64,000 nucleotides of DNA, taken from Streptomyces nigrescens (GTDB lineage: Bacteria; Actinomycetota; Actinomycetes; Streptomycetales; Streptomycetaceae). The position numbers and the translations under genes were made by a program. Location: contig AP026073.1 of the NCBI GenBank assembly GCA_024349765.1, positions 62,001 through 126,000 on the forward strand, in the 5' to 3' direction. Below are positions 17,132-25,901 of this stretch, one piece after another. The notes beneath the pieces were generated by a model. It did no database searches. It had not been told where the DNA came from and was given only the letters and a program-made list of their open reading frames with translations. The stretch's first letter is position 1. Every line of letters starts with the position of its first letter.

Positions 17132-17998
17132 TCACCCCCTCGCGTCCGCATGCAATTTCGCCGCGTCCGCGATGAACTCCCGGCTCGCTTCCGCGCTCAG
17201 GGCCTGTGCCCGCAAATGCTCGTACATGATCGTGTATTTGTGCACATCATTGGTCTTCTCCAGATAAAGGTCACTGGTGACGCCCTCGATGTACACCACG
17301 CTGGAATCCGCGGCATCGTCGAATTCCAGGATGGAGAACGTCCCCGACATTCCGGCGTGCGCACCGGCGTCATAGGGGAGCACCTGCACGGTCACGTGCG
17401 GGAGATGGCTCACCTCGACGAGATGGTCGAGCTGTTCGCGCATGATCAGGTGGCTGCCGACCACCCGCCGCAGCGCGCTCTCGTCCAGCACGACCCACAG
17501 CCGCAGCGGGCGCTCGGGCTCGTTGACCCGCTCCTGGCGGCGCATCCGCACCTGGATGCGCTTCTCCAGATGGTCCGGCGCCAGCTCGGGGACCGTACCG
17601 GGAATGACCGCCTCCGCGTAACCGGGCGTCTGCAGCAGCCCGGGCACGAGCAGCGACTCGTAGATCCGCAGCGAGGCGGCCTCGGTCTCCAGACCGATGT
17701 AGACGCTGTACGGGATGTCGCCGAAGGCGTGCCACCAGCCCTGCTGGCGGGAGTCCTTCGCCATCTGCATCAGCGAATCGACTATCCGGTGGTCCTCGAC
17801 CTCGTAGACCCCGCAGAGATCGCGGACATCACGCTGGCTGATGCTGCGGCGGCCGTTCTCGAGTCTGCTGATCTTGGATTGCGAGACCAGCAGCCGCTCG
17901 GCCACCTCTTCCGCCGTCATGCCCTTGAGCTCGCGGAGCCTGCGCAGCTCCTGGCCCAGCCGGCGTCGCCTGACGGTGGGATTGACGTGGGACGCCAC
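17132..17998 (-). CDS. XRE-family regulator with DUF5753-type domain
   Basis: The 288-residue protein has an amino-terminal helix-turn-helix (RRRRLGQELRRLRELKGMTAEEVAERLLVSQSKISRLENGRR, residues about 10-50). The larger ligand or partner domain is typical of the Scr1-like Streptomyces family, with SLLVPGLLQTPGYAEAV near 115 and VTVQVLPYDAGAHAGMSGTFSILEF near 215. It acts as a DNA-binding regulator together with its DUF397 partner gene, which lies downstream on the same strand. Such pairs control morphology or antibiotic genes in several species. No operator was identified here. Confidence 0.92.
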   Translation of the reverse strand: MASHVNPTVRRRRLGQELRRLRELKGMTAEEVAERLLVSQSKISRLENGRRSISQRDVRDLCGVYEVEDHRIVDSLMQMAKDSRQQGWWHAFGDIPYSVYIGLETEAASLRIYESLLVPGLLQTPGYAEAVIPGTVPELAPDHLEKRIQVRMRRQERVNEPERPLRLWVVLDESALRRVVGSHLIMREQLDHLVEVSHLPHVTVQVLPYDAGAHAGMSGTFSILEFDDAADSSVVYIEGVTSDLYLEKTNDVHKYTIMYEHLRAQALSAEASREFIADAAKLHADARG

Positions 17999-18105
17999 GG
18001 GATGTGCACCTCCGGCTCCGTACTGCTGTCATTTCCTGGTCAGCAGACTGCCACTCCGGAGTGACGCCGCGCAGTGAAATGCGCACACAAGGCGAGCGAG
18101 CGTGT

Positions 18106-18159
18106 GCGCGGGGTGGCGGGCCGGCCGTCGTCCGGATCGGCCGGCCCGCCACCCCGCGC
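18106..18159. terminator. 21-bp perfect hairpin
   Basis: Arms 18106-18126 and 18139-18159 are perfectly complementary over 21 bases with a 12-base loop. The hairpin is downstream of the GPP34 gene and upstream of the XRE gene on the minus strand, so it should insulate the XRE gene. The rest of 17999-18281 holds nothing else notable. Confidence 0.75.
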
Positions 18160-18281
18160 TTCCTTGCTGCGGCTCCCGAACGGGATCGTGGGACGGTGGT
18201 GCGCTGGTGGTGCTGGTGTGGCACTGGTGGAACGGTGGAGCGTCCTTGCAGGGCGCCCGGTCGCACGGGCCCTTCAGGGCG

Positions 18282-19043
18282 TCAGCGGGCGCCCACGCGG
18301 GCCATCCTGCCGTGACCGTGCCGCGACTGGCCCGGCGTGCCGGACGCGTTCGCCGCGGCGTGGGACGCCGGTTGCCGTACGGCACCGCCGGCGGCGGCCT
18401 GCGACCGCCGTGGTTGCGCCGCGGCGCCGTTCTGCACGTCCATGACGGCGTGGGCCACCAGCCCGCCCATGGGGTCGTGCCGGATCAGATCCCGGAGACG
18501 GGAGCGCGATGACCGCCCCTCGTTCCCTGGATAGAGGTGCTTGCCGAGTCCGACCGCATGGGCCAGCGCGGCGAGCGCCGCGGTCCGCGGGTCCGGGGGT
18601 ACGCCGGTGCGGATCGCGTTGTCCAACCGGGCCCTGATTTCCCGGCTGATGGCCGTCTCCGTCGCTTGGTAGCGCGTCGTCGGCAGCACCCCGCACATCT
18701 GGCCCGCCACGGCATGCACCATGCCGCACCGTTCGAGATGCGTGAGGTACGTCTGGCGCAGCCCCAGTCGGGGCCCGCCGATCCAGTGGACCGCGCGCAC
18801 CGGACTGCCGCGTCGGCGCAGCAGTTCGAGCGCGGAGTCCAGAGTCGGATCTCCTGTCGGCCGTGCCATCACCACGGCGATACGATCCCCGTCTGGGGCT
18901 ATCCGTCCTGCCAGAGCCAGCTCTACTAGCTGGGCCCCGGCCAGGCCGAGGTCGAGCGACTGCGGCTGCGCTGTGGTGCCCGTCGCCGGGTCCAAAGCGA
19001 GCAGCAGAAGCTCCTCCGGAATTGTTCTGCGGCTCCTGCCCAT
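18282..19043 (-). CDS. GPP34 (Golgi phosphoprotein 3-like) domain protein
   Basis: The 253-residue protein begins MGRSRRTIPEELLLLALDP, followed by GLAGAQLVELALAGRI, the start pattern of the GPP34 fold. GPP34 proteins bind phosphoinositide lipids in eukaryotes; the bacterial ones are common in Streptomyces and of unknown role. After the domain (to about residue 205) the tail is a low-complexity Ala/Gln/Gly/His-rich stretch of about 45 residues. GGGGAGG precedes ATG 19043; the frame is open to 19166, but the added part looks non-coding. Confidence 0.82.
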   Translation of the reverse strand: MGRSRRTIPEELLLLALDPATGTTAQPQSLDLGLAGAQLVELALAGRIAPDGDRIAVVMARPTGDPTLDSALELLRRRGSPVRAVHWIGGPRLGLRQTYLTHLERCGMVHAVAGQMCGVLPTTRYQATETAISREIRARLDNAIRTGVPPDPRTAALAALAHAVGLGKHLYPGNEGRSSRSRLRDLIRHDPMGGLVAHAVMDVQNGAAAQPRRSQAAAGGAVRQPASHAAANASGTPGQSRHGHGRMARVGAR

Positions 19044-19283
19044 CCATGCCTCCCCGCGTGGATGAATGACAGGGTGACCCCTCTCACATTCATCTGTCGA
19101 GAGTGCGTGGGGGGTTCGGTAGGGAACCGGTAGGTATGTCGTTCTCGTCTTGCACGTTGGCGACATCTATCCGTGGGGTGCGGCGCGTACCGGTTCGCGT
19201 GGCGGCGAGGCGCTGCCACGTGAACACAGGAGACTTGGGAACACTGATCCAATGCGGCAGTGCGACATATGAAGGAGACATCG

Positions 19284-22139
19284 GTGGCGGGCGAGTCCCC
19301 CGACAAGTCGGACAAGAAGCAGTCGTCGGGGGAGACGGCGCGGAATGAACGTGATCCGCGCCTGTCCGTCCTCCGAGGGGAGCCGGCCGAGCCGGCGGAG
19401 GAAGTGACGGCGGGCGAGGGCGAGGACGTGAATCCGTCCGCGCCGTCCGAGGAGTCGGAGGCGTCCGGGACGTCCGGGGCGTCGGAGCCGGACGGGGATG
19501 CCGAGGCGCCGGAGGCGTCCGACGGGGTGCAGAAGCCCGCCGGCGACGAGGAGGCCCCCGAGGCCGGTGACGAGCGTCTGCGGTCGGCTGTGGCCGCCTG
19601 GGTCGCCGGGAAGGGCGACGAGGAGCGCGCGGAGACGGACGACGCTTCCGCAAAGCCGGAGGGCGAGCGGGGGTCGGACGCAGGCGCTGAGGCTGCCGCC
19701 GACCCGGAGGGTGATGCCGCGGCCGGGGCCGAGTCCGGTGCGGACGACCCCGAGGGTGGCGACAAGCCTGCGCCCAAGGACTCGGCGGACGAGCCCAAGG
19801 CCAAGTCGGAGGCGAAGGCCAAGCCTGAGGCCAAGTCGGAGGCCAAGCCCGAGCCCAAGGCCAAGCCTGAGGCCAAGGTCAAGCCCAAGGCCAAGCCTGA
19901 GGCCAGGGCCAAGTCCGAGCCCAAGTCGGAGGTCAAGGCCAAGTCCGAGGGCAAGGCCAAGGCTGAGGTCGTTGATCAGCCGACCGCCGTGTTCAAGACC
20001 GTCGGGCCGCAGAAGAGCAAGCCCGTAGAGGCGGCCGACGAGGAGGACGGGGCCGACGGGTCGGCGGTGGATGATGCGACCCGGGTGTTCGCTGTTGCGA
20101 AGCTGAAGGCGAAGGGTGCCTCCGCCGACACGGCCGCGCCGGTCGACCAGGCGACCACCGCCCTCAAGATCAACCCGCCTGCCAAGTCCCCCGCAAAGTC
20201 CCCCGCAAAGGCCGCCACCAAGGCCGCCGCCAAGGACTCCGACTCCAAGAAGGACTCCGACTCCGAGAAGGACTCCGAGACCGGCCCGGCGAAGGACTCC
20301 GGGAAGGACTCCGCCAAGGACCCGGCCAAGGACTCCGGCAAGAGCGAGAAGGCGAAGGACGCCGAGAAGGACAGCGAGAAGGACAGCAAGGACAGCGGGA
20401 AGGACGGCAAGGACAGCGGGAAGGACGGCAAGGGCGGCAGCAAGGCGGCCCCGGCCGAGAGCGACGCGGAGCGGACCAGCCAGTTCGTGGCGCTGAAGTC
20501 GGCGGACGACGGCACGGCCGGCAAGTCCCTCGGCAAGACGGCGCCCCGGACCCCCCTCGGTACGCCCGGCAAGCCCACTGCCAAGGCCGACGAGAAGGCC
20601 ACCGGCAAGACCGCCGAGAAGCCCGCCGGCAAGGCGGGGGACAAGACGACGGACAAGGCCGCGGACAAGGCAGCCGACAAGGCCGGGGCGAAGGAGAAGG
20701 CCTCCGGAGCCCTGCCGGCCGGCGCATCCGCCGCCCCGCCCAAGCCCGCCGGTCGGCCCGGTGCCCTGCCGCCCGCCGCCCCGACGGACGCCGCCGCGCC
20801 GGCCCGTCCCGAGGCGCTGCCCGAGTCCGAGCGGACCAAGCAGCAGCCGCTGCCGCCGCTCGACCTCCTGGCAAAGCTCACCAACACCCCGCCGCCGCCC
20901 GAGACCCCGCTGCGCACGGTCGTCCGCCGGTTCAAGATCTGGACCCCGCTGGTGGTGCTGCTGGCGATCATCTTCGTGATCGTCCAGGGCGTGCGCCCGC
21001 TGCCCAACCCGGAACTCGCCGTCGGCGACGCCACCTCGTTCACCTTCAAGGGCGGCACCCTCTCGATGCCGTGGCCGGACCAGGGTCAGGCCGCCGCCGA
21101 GGTCGTCGGCGTGGGCCGGATCGGCAGCTCCGGTGCGGCCAAGCCGGTGCCGACCGCGAGCGTCGCCAAGGTGATGACCGCGTACGTGATCCTCCGCGAC
21201 CACCCGCTCAAGAAGGGCGAGAAGGGCGAGACGATCACGATCGACGCGCAGGGCGAGGCGGACTCGCAGAAGAAGGACGAGTCGCGCGTCCCGCTCAAGA
21301 AGGACCAGCAGTTCACCCAGTACCAGATGCTGCAGATGCTGATGATCCCCTCGGGCAACAACGTCGCGCGGCAGCTGGCCCGTTGGGACGCCAGCTCGGA
21401 GGAGGCGTTCGTGAAGAAGATGAACGCCGCCGCCAAGAAGCTGGGCATGACCAAGACGACGTACACCGACCCCAGCGGCCTGGACAAGGCGACCGTGAGC
21501 ACCGCCGTCGACCAGCTCAAGCTGGCCGAGCAGGTCATGAAGAACGACGCGTTCCGCGAGGTCGTGCGCACCGAGAACGTCCAGATCGCCGGCCTGCCGG
21601 AGAAGATCTACAACAACAACCGCCTGCTCACGACGATGGCGGGCCAGGTCGCCGGCATCAAGACCGGATCGAGCTCGCCGGCCGGCGGCACGTTCATGTG
21701 GGCCAGCTACCGCACCGTCGGCGGCAAGGACCAGCTGATCCTCGGTGTGACGATGGACCAGCACACCAACAGCCCGGACCCCAACGCGCAGCTCGACCTG
21801 GTGCTGAACAACACCCAGAAGGTGATCACCGCGGCCCGGGGTGCGCTGGTCTCGGACACCGTGGTGAAGAAGGGCCAGGTCGTCGGGTACGTGGACGACG
21901 GCCTCGGCGGTCAGACGCCGGTCGTGGCGACCAAGGACCTCTCGGCGGTCGGCTGGCCCGGCATGAAGGCGACGTTCTCGATGAGCACCGACAAGACCCT
22001 GCCGCACGAGGCGAAGGCCGGCACCAAGGTCGGTGTGCTGACGGTCGGCAACGGCGCGAGCACCCAGAAGGTCCCGGTCGCCCTGAAGGACGACCTCGTC
22101 GAGCCGACCTTCGGGGCGAAGCTGACCCGCATCGGGTGA
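19284..22139 (+). CDS. D-alanyl-D-alanine carboxypeptidase with long charged N-region
   Basis: This 951-residue protein ends with a serine-type S11/PBP5-like domain that trims the terminal D-Ala from peptidoglycan stem peptides outside the membrane. The three active-site motifs are intact: S626-V-A-K629, S690-G-N and K793-T-G. A single membrane helix (WTPLVVLLAIIFVIVQGV, about 553-571) precedes it. Residues 1-550 are low-complexity Lys/Glu/Ala/Pro/Asp/Ser repeats (KAKPEAKSEA and KDSGKDGK types) and must be cytoplasmic if the catalytic domain is outside. Family members are usually near 300-450 residues. I chose GTG 19284 because AAGGAG lies 6 bases upstream; GTG 19260 and ATG 19269 are alternatives. 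Confidence 0.88.
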   Translation: MAGESPDKSDKKQSSGETARNERDPRLSVLRGEPAEPAEEVTAGEGEDVNPSAPSEESEASGTSGASEPDGDAEAPEASDGVQKPAGDEEAPEAGDERLRSAVAAWVAGKGDEERAETDDASAKPEGERGSDAGAEAAADPEGDAAAGAESGADDPEGGDKPAPKDSADEPKAKSEAKAKPEAKSEAKPEPKAKPEAKVKPKAKPEARAKSEPKSEVKAKSEGKAKAEVVDQPTAVFKTVGPQKSKPVEAADEEDGADGSAVDDATRVFAVAKLKAKGASADTAAPVDQATTALKINPPAKSPAKSPAKAATKAAAKDSDSKKDSDSEKDSETGPAKDSGKDSAKDPAKDSGKSEKAKDAEKDSEKDSKDSGKDGKDSGKDGKGGSKAAPAESDAERTSQFVALKSADDGTAGKSLGKTAPRTPLGTPGKPTAKADEKATGKTAEKPAGKAGDKTTDKAADKAADKAGAKEKASGALPAGASAAPPKPAGRPGALPPAAPTDAAAPARPEALPESERTKQQPLPPLDLLAKLTNTPPPPETPLRTVVRRFKIWTPLVVLLAIIFVIVQGVRPLPNPELAVGDATSFTFKGGTLSMPWPDQGQAAAEVVGVGRIGSSGAAKPVPTASVAKVMTAYVILRDHPLKKGEKGETITIDAQGEADSQKKDESRVPLKKDQQFTQYQMLQMLMIPSGNNVARQLARWDASSEEAFVKKMNAAAKKLGMTKTTYTDPSGLDKATVSTAVDQLKLAEQVMKNDAFREVVRTENVQIAGLPEKIYNNNRLLTTMAGQVAGIKTGSSSPAGGTFMWASYRTVGGKDQLILGVTMDQHTNSPDPNAQLDLVLNNTQKVITAARGALVSDTVVKKGQVVGYVDDGLGGQTPVVATKDLSAVGWPGMKATFSMSTDKTLPHEAKAGTKVGVLTVGNGASTQKVPVALKDDLVEPTFGAKLTRIG

Positions 22140-22147
22140 GCGTCCAC

Positions 22148-22199
22148 GGACTCCGGCGGCGGTGACGGGCACACCCGCCCGGCGCCGCCACCGGAGTCC
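22148..22199. terminator. Hairpin after carboxypeptidase gene
   Basis: GGACTCCGG (22148-22156) pairs with CCGGAGTCC (22191-22199), with further GGCGG/CCGCC pairing inside. It starts 9 bases past the stop codon. Confidence 0.65.
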
Positions 22200-22345
22200 T
22201 CCCGGCCCCGGCAACACCGCCCGCCCCGCTCGCCCGTCCTCCGTCCCGTACGTGACCGGAGCCCGTCATCGACGTAGCGCAAGCACAGAAGCCGGCCTAT
22301 GCGTCCGCCGTCGCCACGCGCAGAGCGTGGGCGGCGCAGGGCGCG

Positions 22346-23839
22346 GTGACGCTGCTGCCCTCCGGGGTGATGCTGCTGCTGGGGGCGTGGGGGATCCGCC
22401 GCCAGGACGCCATATGGCGCGACGAGGCGGTCACCTACGACATGGCCCACCGCAGCCTGCCCGACCTGTGGCACACGCTGCTGCACGCCGATGTCGTCCA
22501 CGGCCTGTACTACGCGCTGATGCACGTCTGGTTCCGGGTCTACGACGCCACCCTCGACGGGACGTTCGGCGCGGTGGTGGGGCTGCGGCTGCCGTCGGTG
22601 GCCGCGATGACCGCCGCCACCGCGGGCGTCGCCCTGCTCGGGCACCGCCTCGTCGGCCGGCGGGCGGGCCTGCTGGCCGGCTTCACGTTCGCGTGCATCC
22701 CCGTCGTCCAGCAGTACGCGCAGGAGGGGCGCTCGTACGCGACCGTCTGCGCACTGGTCGTCTGGGCCACGTACCTGCTGGTCCTGACCGCGGCCGCGGC
22801 GGCACCCCCGCCCTCGCGTCCGCACCCCCAGCCGGTCCCGCACCCGCGCCCCGGGCTGTGGCCCGGCTACACGGCGCTCATGCTGGCCGCCTGCCTGCTG
22901 CACGAGTTCGCGTGCCTGGTGCTGCCCGTCCACGCCGCCGCGCTGATCCTCGCCCGGCTGCCCCGCCGCGTACTGCGCGCCTGGGCGCTGTCCGCGGCCA
23001 CCGTCCTCGCCGCCCTGTCCCCGCTCGCGGTCTTCAGCACCCGGCAGTCGGCGCAGATCAGCTGGCTGATGTGGCCGGACCCGCTGCAGCTGCTGACCTT
23101 CGCCGTGCTCGCGGTCCTCGGCCTGGCCTGCGCCCGGGTGCGGATCCGCTCCCGCGGCCCGATCGGCCTGCGCGCCCTGGGCATCCCGCTGCTGCTCCTG
23201 CCCACCGTCCTGTTGCTGCTGCTCTCGCACGTCGAACCGGCCTACGTCGACCGCTACGTCCTCTACTACGTCGTCGGCTTCGCCCTGCTCGCCGGTGCCG
23301 CGCTGGCCCGGCTGCTGCGCCCGGCCGGCGAACTGGGGCAGACCCGGGCCCGCCGGCTGCGCCGGACCGCGGCCGTCGCGCTGGTGCTGGCCGCCCTGCT
23401 GCCCGTCGACGTCCATCTGCGCAGCCCGGACAGCCGGGTCGACGACGTCACCGCGGTCGCCCAGGCCGTACGCGCGGTGGCCGAGCCGGGCGACGGGCTG
23501 CTCTTCATGCCGGCCCGGCGGCGGATCTGGCGGGCGACCCGGCCGCACGACTTCCGCGGCCTGACCGATCTCGCCCTGGCCGAGAGCCCGTTGGCCTCCC
23601 ACACCCTCTACGGCACCGAACGCTCCGGCGACGCCATCCGCGCCCGGATGCTGGCCAGCCGCCGGATCGTGGTCGCCGGTGACCCGGACGGCCAGCCCGC
23701 CGACGACAACGACCAGGAAATCGCCAAACGGGCCACCCTGCGCGACGCCTTCCGGGTCTGCAGCACCACGGAGGTCCGGGGCGCCCGCATCACGGTGTAC
23801 GGGCGGGCGGGGGCGTGCGGGGCGGCAAACGCGCGCTGA
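22346..23839 (+). CDS. GT39-like membrane glycosyltransferase
   Basis: The 497-residue frame encodes a polytopic membrane protein. The early motif WRDEAVTYDMAHRSLPDLW is the acidic catalytic-loop pattern of lipid-phosphosugar-dependent glycosyltransferases of the GT39/ArnT type. About 10 to 11 hydrophobic helices follow, and the protein ends with a soluble extracytoplasmic domain (from about residue 385). It probably moves a sugar from polyprenyl phosphate to a cell-envelope acceptor. The first canonical start, GTG 22346, cuts into the first helix region. The frame stays coding-like 28 codons further up to an ATC at 22268 that has CGGAG 6 to 7 bases before it, so the real start may be non-canonical or the sequence may be damaged there. 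Confidence 0.78.
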   Translation: MTLLPSGVMLLLGAWGIRRQDAIWRDEAVTYDMAHRSLPDLWHTLLHADVVHGLYYALMHVWFRVYDATLDGTFGAVVGLRLPSVAAMTAATAGVALLGHRLVGRRAGLLAGFTFACIPVVQQYAQEGRSYATVCALVVWATYLLVLTAAAAAPPPSRPHPQPVPHPRPGLWPGYTALMLAACLLHEFACLVLPVHAAALILARLPRRVLRAWALSAATVLAALSPLAVFSTRQSAQISWLMWPDPLQLLTFAVLAVLGLACARVRIRSRGPIGLRALGIPLLLLPTVLLLLLSHVEPAYVDRYVLYYVVGFALLAGAALARLLRPAGELGQTRARRLRRTAAVALVLAALLPVDVHLRSPDSRVDDVTAVAQAVRAVAEPGDGLLFMPARRRIWRATRPHDFRGLTDLALAESPLASHTLYGTERSGDAIRARMLASRRIVVAGDPDGQPADDNDQEIAKRATLRDAFRVCSTTEVRGARITVYGRAGACGAANAR

Positions 23840-23893
23840 AGCACCGAAGAGCTCGCTGAAACACCGAAGAGCTCGTTGAACCACCCAAGAGGG
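23834..23893. repeat. Three 20-bp tandem units
   Basis: Units at 23834-23853, 23854-23873 and 23874-23893 share CGCTGAAGCACCGAAGAGCT; the first two differ at one base and the third is more decayed. The first unit contains the stop codon of the glycosyltransferase gene. GGGGGCC and GGCCCC following the array can pair as a terminator. Confidence 0.85.
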
Positions 23894-23922
23894 GGCCACG
23901 TCCGACCGAGGTGCCGGCCCCT

Positions 23923-24702
23923 TCAGCGCAGCCCGGCCGCCGTCCCGTCCAGCCCCAGCAGCTCCTGGAGGGCCGCCGCGCCGGCGTCGGTGAGGCGCAC
24001 CGCCCGGCCGCTGCCGATGCGGCGGACCCAACGGCGGTCGAGCAGCCGGTCGCAGAGCCGGGCGCCGGCCGTGCCCGCGAGGTGGTTGCGGCGCTCGGTC
24101 CAGTCGAGGCAGGCACGGGCCGGCGGCCGGCGGCCGGTGCGCAGGTCGGCCGGTTCGACGCCCAGCGCGTCGGTGAACCAGTCCCGGCCGGCGTCGGTGA
24201 GCGCGAAGCCGCCGTCCTGGTCGACCAGGCCGCGTGCGGTCATCGCATCGGTGATGGCCACACCGAGCCGGCCGGCGAGGTGGTCGTAACAGGTGCGGCC
24301 CCGGGCCAGCGCCGCGGAGGCGGACACCGCGCGCAGCCCGCGCGGCGCCCCCTGCGGCGGGTCGAGGTGCGCGGTCAGGGATTCCAGCAGCTCGGCGACG
24401 TGCGGGCCGGCGAGCTGGAGGTAGCGGTGGCGGCCCTGGCGCCGTTCGGCGAGCAGTCCGCCCTCGGTCAGCCGGGTCAGGTGCTCGCTTGCCGTCGAGG
24501 GCGCGACCTGCGCGTATGCCGCCAGCTCGCCGGCCGTCCAGGCCCGCCCGTCGAGCAGCGCCAGGCAGAAGGCGGCCCGGGTCCGGTCCGCCAGCAGCGC
24601 GGCCAGCCGTGCGAGCTCGGTGCTGTACGCCGGAGTGCCGTCCGCGGGGGCGCGGTGCGTCGCGGTCCGGTTCGTCGCGGTGCTGTACGCCGGAGTGGTC
24701 AT
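23923..24702 (-). CDS. ArsR-family winged-helix regulator
   Basis: The 259-residue protein has an ArsR-like helix-turn-helix (LADRTRAAFCLALLDGRAWTAGELAAYAQVAPSTASEHLTRLTEGGLLAERRQGRHRYLQL, about residues 38-98). A carboxy domain with a DWTERRNHLAGTAGARLCDRLLDRRWVRR segment follows, the form seen in long ArsR/SmtB-like actinobacterial repressors. No metal-binding cysteine pair of ArsR itself is visible, so its signal is unknown. It is divergent from the PEP mutase-like gene across 63 bases that hold a clear dyad, so it probably controls that gene and itself. ATG 24702 has no strong ribosome binding site. The frame extends to 25407, but that part is antisense to the neighbour. Confidence 0.85.
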   Translation of the reverse strand: MTTPAYSTATNRTATHRAPADGTPAYSTELARLAALLADRTRAAFCLALLDGRAWTAGELAAYAQVAPSTASEHLTRLTEGGLLAERRQGRHRYLQLAGPHVAELLESLTAHLDPPQGAPRGLRAVSASAALARGRTCYDHLAGRLGVAITDAMTARGLVDQDGGFALTDAGRDWFTDALGVEPADLRTGRRPPARACLDWTERRNHLAGTAGARLCDRLLDRRWVRRIGSGRAVRLTDAGAAALQELLGLDGTAAGLR

Positions 24703-24724
24703 GACTCGATTGTCCGCCGCGAGT

Positions 24725-24742
24725 CTTCGGTGCGTACCGAAG
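24725..24742. promoter_or_regulatory. Operator candidate for the ArsR regulator
   Basis: CTTCGGTGCGTACCGAAG is a perfect dyad (7-bp arms, 4-base centre) in the 63-base divergent promoter. Outer CGAGT and ACTCG arms extend the symmetry. This is where an autoregulating ArsR-type repressor would bind. Confidence 0.6.
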
Positions 24743-24765
24743 GGACTCGTGCCTACGGTGCCCGT

Positions 24766-25599
24766 ATGAGCACCTCCCCGGAGTACGCCACCTTCCACTT
24801 CCACGCGCTGCACCATGCCGACCAGCCGCTGCTGCTCCCCAACGCCTGGGACGTCGCGTCGGCGGTGGCCCTCGCCGGGGCCGGATTCGCGGCGGTCGGC
24901 ACGACGAGCCTGGGGGTCGCGGCGGCCCACGGCTATCCGGACGGCCGCGGGCTCGCCGAGGTCAAGGACGCCACCCTCGCCCTGGCACTGCGCCTCAACG
25001 GCCGGCTGGCCTGCCCGTACACCGTCGACATCGAGGGCGGGTTCGGTGGCGGGCCGGAGCAGGTGGCGGATCTGGCGGGGGCGCTGGCGGAGGCCGGGGC
25101 GGCGGGGATCAATCTGGAGGACGGGCTGCCCGGTGGCGCGGGGCTGCAGGAAGCGGCGCGGCAGGCCGAGGTGCTCGCCGCGGTGAAGCAGCGGGCGCCG
25201 GGGCTGTTCCTGAACGCCCGGATCGACACCCATTGGCGGGTGACCACCCCGCCCCCGCTGTCGGAGACGCTCACCCGCGCCGAGGCCTATCTGACGGCGG
25301 GCGCGGACGGGGTGTTCGTGCCGGGGATCGTCGCCGACGAGGACATCGCGGTGCTGGTCCGCGAGGTCCAGGCCCCGCTGAACATCCTCTTCACGCCGGG
25401 CCGGCACACCGTCGCCCGGCTGGCGGAGCTCGGCGTGCGCCGGATCAGCACCGGTTCGCTGCTCTTCCGTACGGCCCTGCGGGCCACCCTCGGGACGGCG
25501 GAGGCGATCCGTACGGGGCAGCCGCTGCCGGAGCCGGGCGGCGCGGCGCTCATGTACGAGGACATCCAGCGGATGGTGGGGGAGGAGCAGGGGGAATAG
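24766..25599 (+). CDS. Isocitrate lyase/PEP mutase superfamily protein
   Basis: The 277-residue TIM-barrel protein matches the isocitrate lyase/phosphoenolpyruvate mutase superfamily: LLLPNAWDVASAVALAGAGFAAVGTTS at the start, PYTVDIEGGFGGGPEQVADL near 85-105, AGAAGINLEDGLPGG near 120, FLNARIDTHW near 150 and FVPGIVADEDIAVLV. These hold the Mg-binding acids and the barrel entry. Members cleave or rearrange 2-hydroxy or phosphono acids; this short type is usually unassigned. The lyase cysteine motif KKCGH is not seen. It is divergent from an ArsR regulator that probably controls it. Confidence 0.85.
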   Translation: MSTSPEYATFHFHALHHADQPLLLPNAWDVASAVALAGAGFAAVGTTSLGVAAAHGYPDGRGLAEVKDATLALALRLNGRLACPYTVDIEGGFGGGPEQVADLAGALAEAGAAGINLEDGLPGGAGLQEAARQAEVLAAVKQRAPGLFLNARIDTHWRVTTPPPLSETLTRAEAYLTAGADGVFVPGIVADEDIAVLVREVQAPLNILFTPGRHTVARLAELGVRRISTGSLLFRTALRATLGTAEAIRTGQPLPEPGGAALMYEDIQRMVGEEQGE

Positions 25600-25616
25600 G
25601 TCCCCCCGCTCGGCGC

Positions 25617-25901
25617 TCAGGCCTGCCGGCCCCGGCCCGCCTGGCGGCGGCGGTGGACGGCGACGGCCGCGCCCGCCACGCCCAGCGCGCCCGCGCCTCC
25701 GATCAGGCCCGCCTTGGGCAGGTGCCCGGCCTTCTCGGCGAGCCCGGCCAGCCCGTTGTCGGGCAGCATGATCGACGTACGGCTTTCCGTGGGCACGGTG
25801 GAGTCCGCGGCGAAGGCGGCGCCCGCGGGCAGCAGCAGGACGGCGAGCGCACCGGTGGCGACGGTGGCGGTACGGATCATGGAGCGGCGCTGGGCCCGCA
25901 T
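25617..25901 (-). CDS. Small exported, membrane-anchored hypothetical protein
   Basis: This 94-residue protein has a clear signal peptide, MRAQRRSMIRTATVATGALAVLLLPAGAAFA, followed by a mature stretch of about 35 residues and a carboxy hydrophobic segment (AGLIGGAGALGVAGAAVAV) ending in a basic tail HRRRQAGRGRQ. This resembles small cell-surface proteins with a C-terminal anchor, but there is no LPxTG motif. GAGGAG precedes ATG 25901. It is convergent with the PEP mutase-like gene. Confidence 0.72.
   Translation of the reverse strand: MRAQRRSMIRTATVATGALAVLLLPAGAAFAADSTVPTESRTSIMLPDNGLAGLAEKAGHLPKAGLIGGAGALGVAGAAVAVHRRRQAGRGRQA

Noticed and set aside
19167-22217. 1016-codon minus-strand frame
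   Set aside because: It is a complete shadow of the carboxypeptidase; the Leu/Gly repeat composition mirrors the Lys/Glu codons of the real gene.
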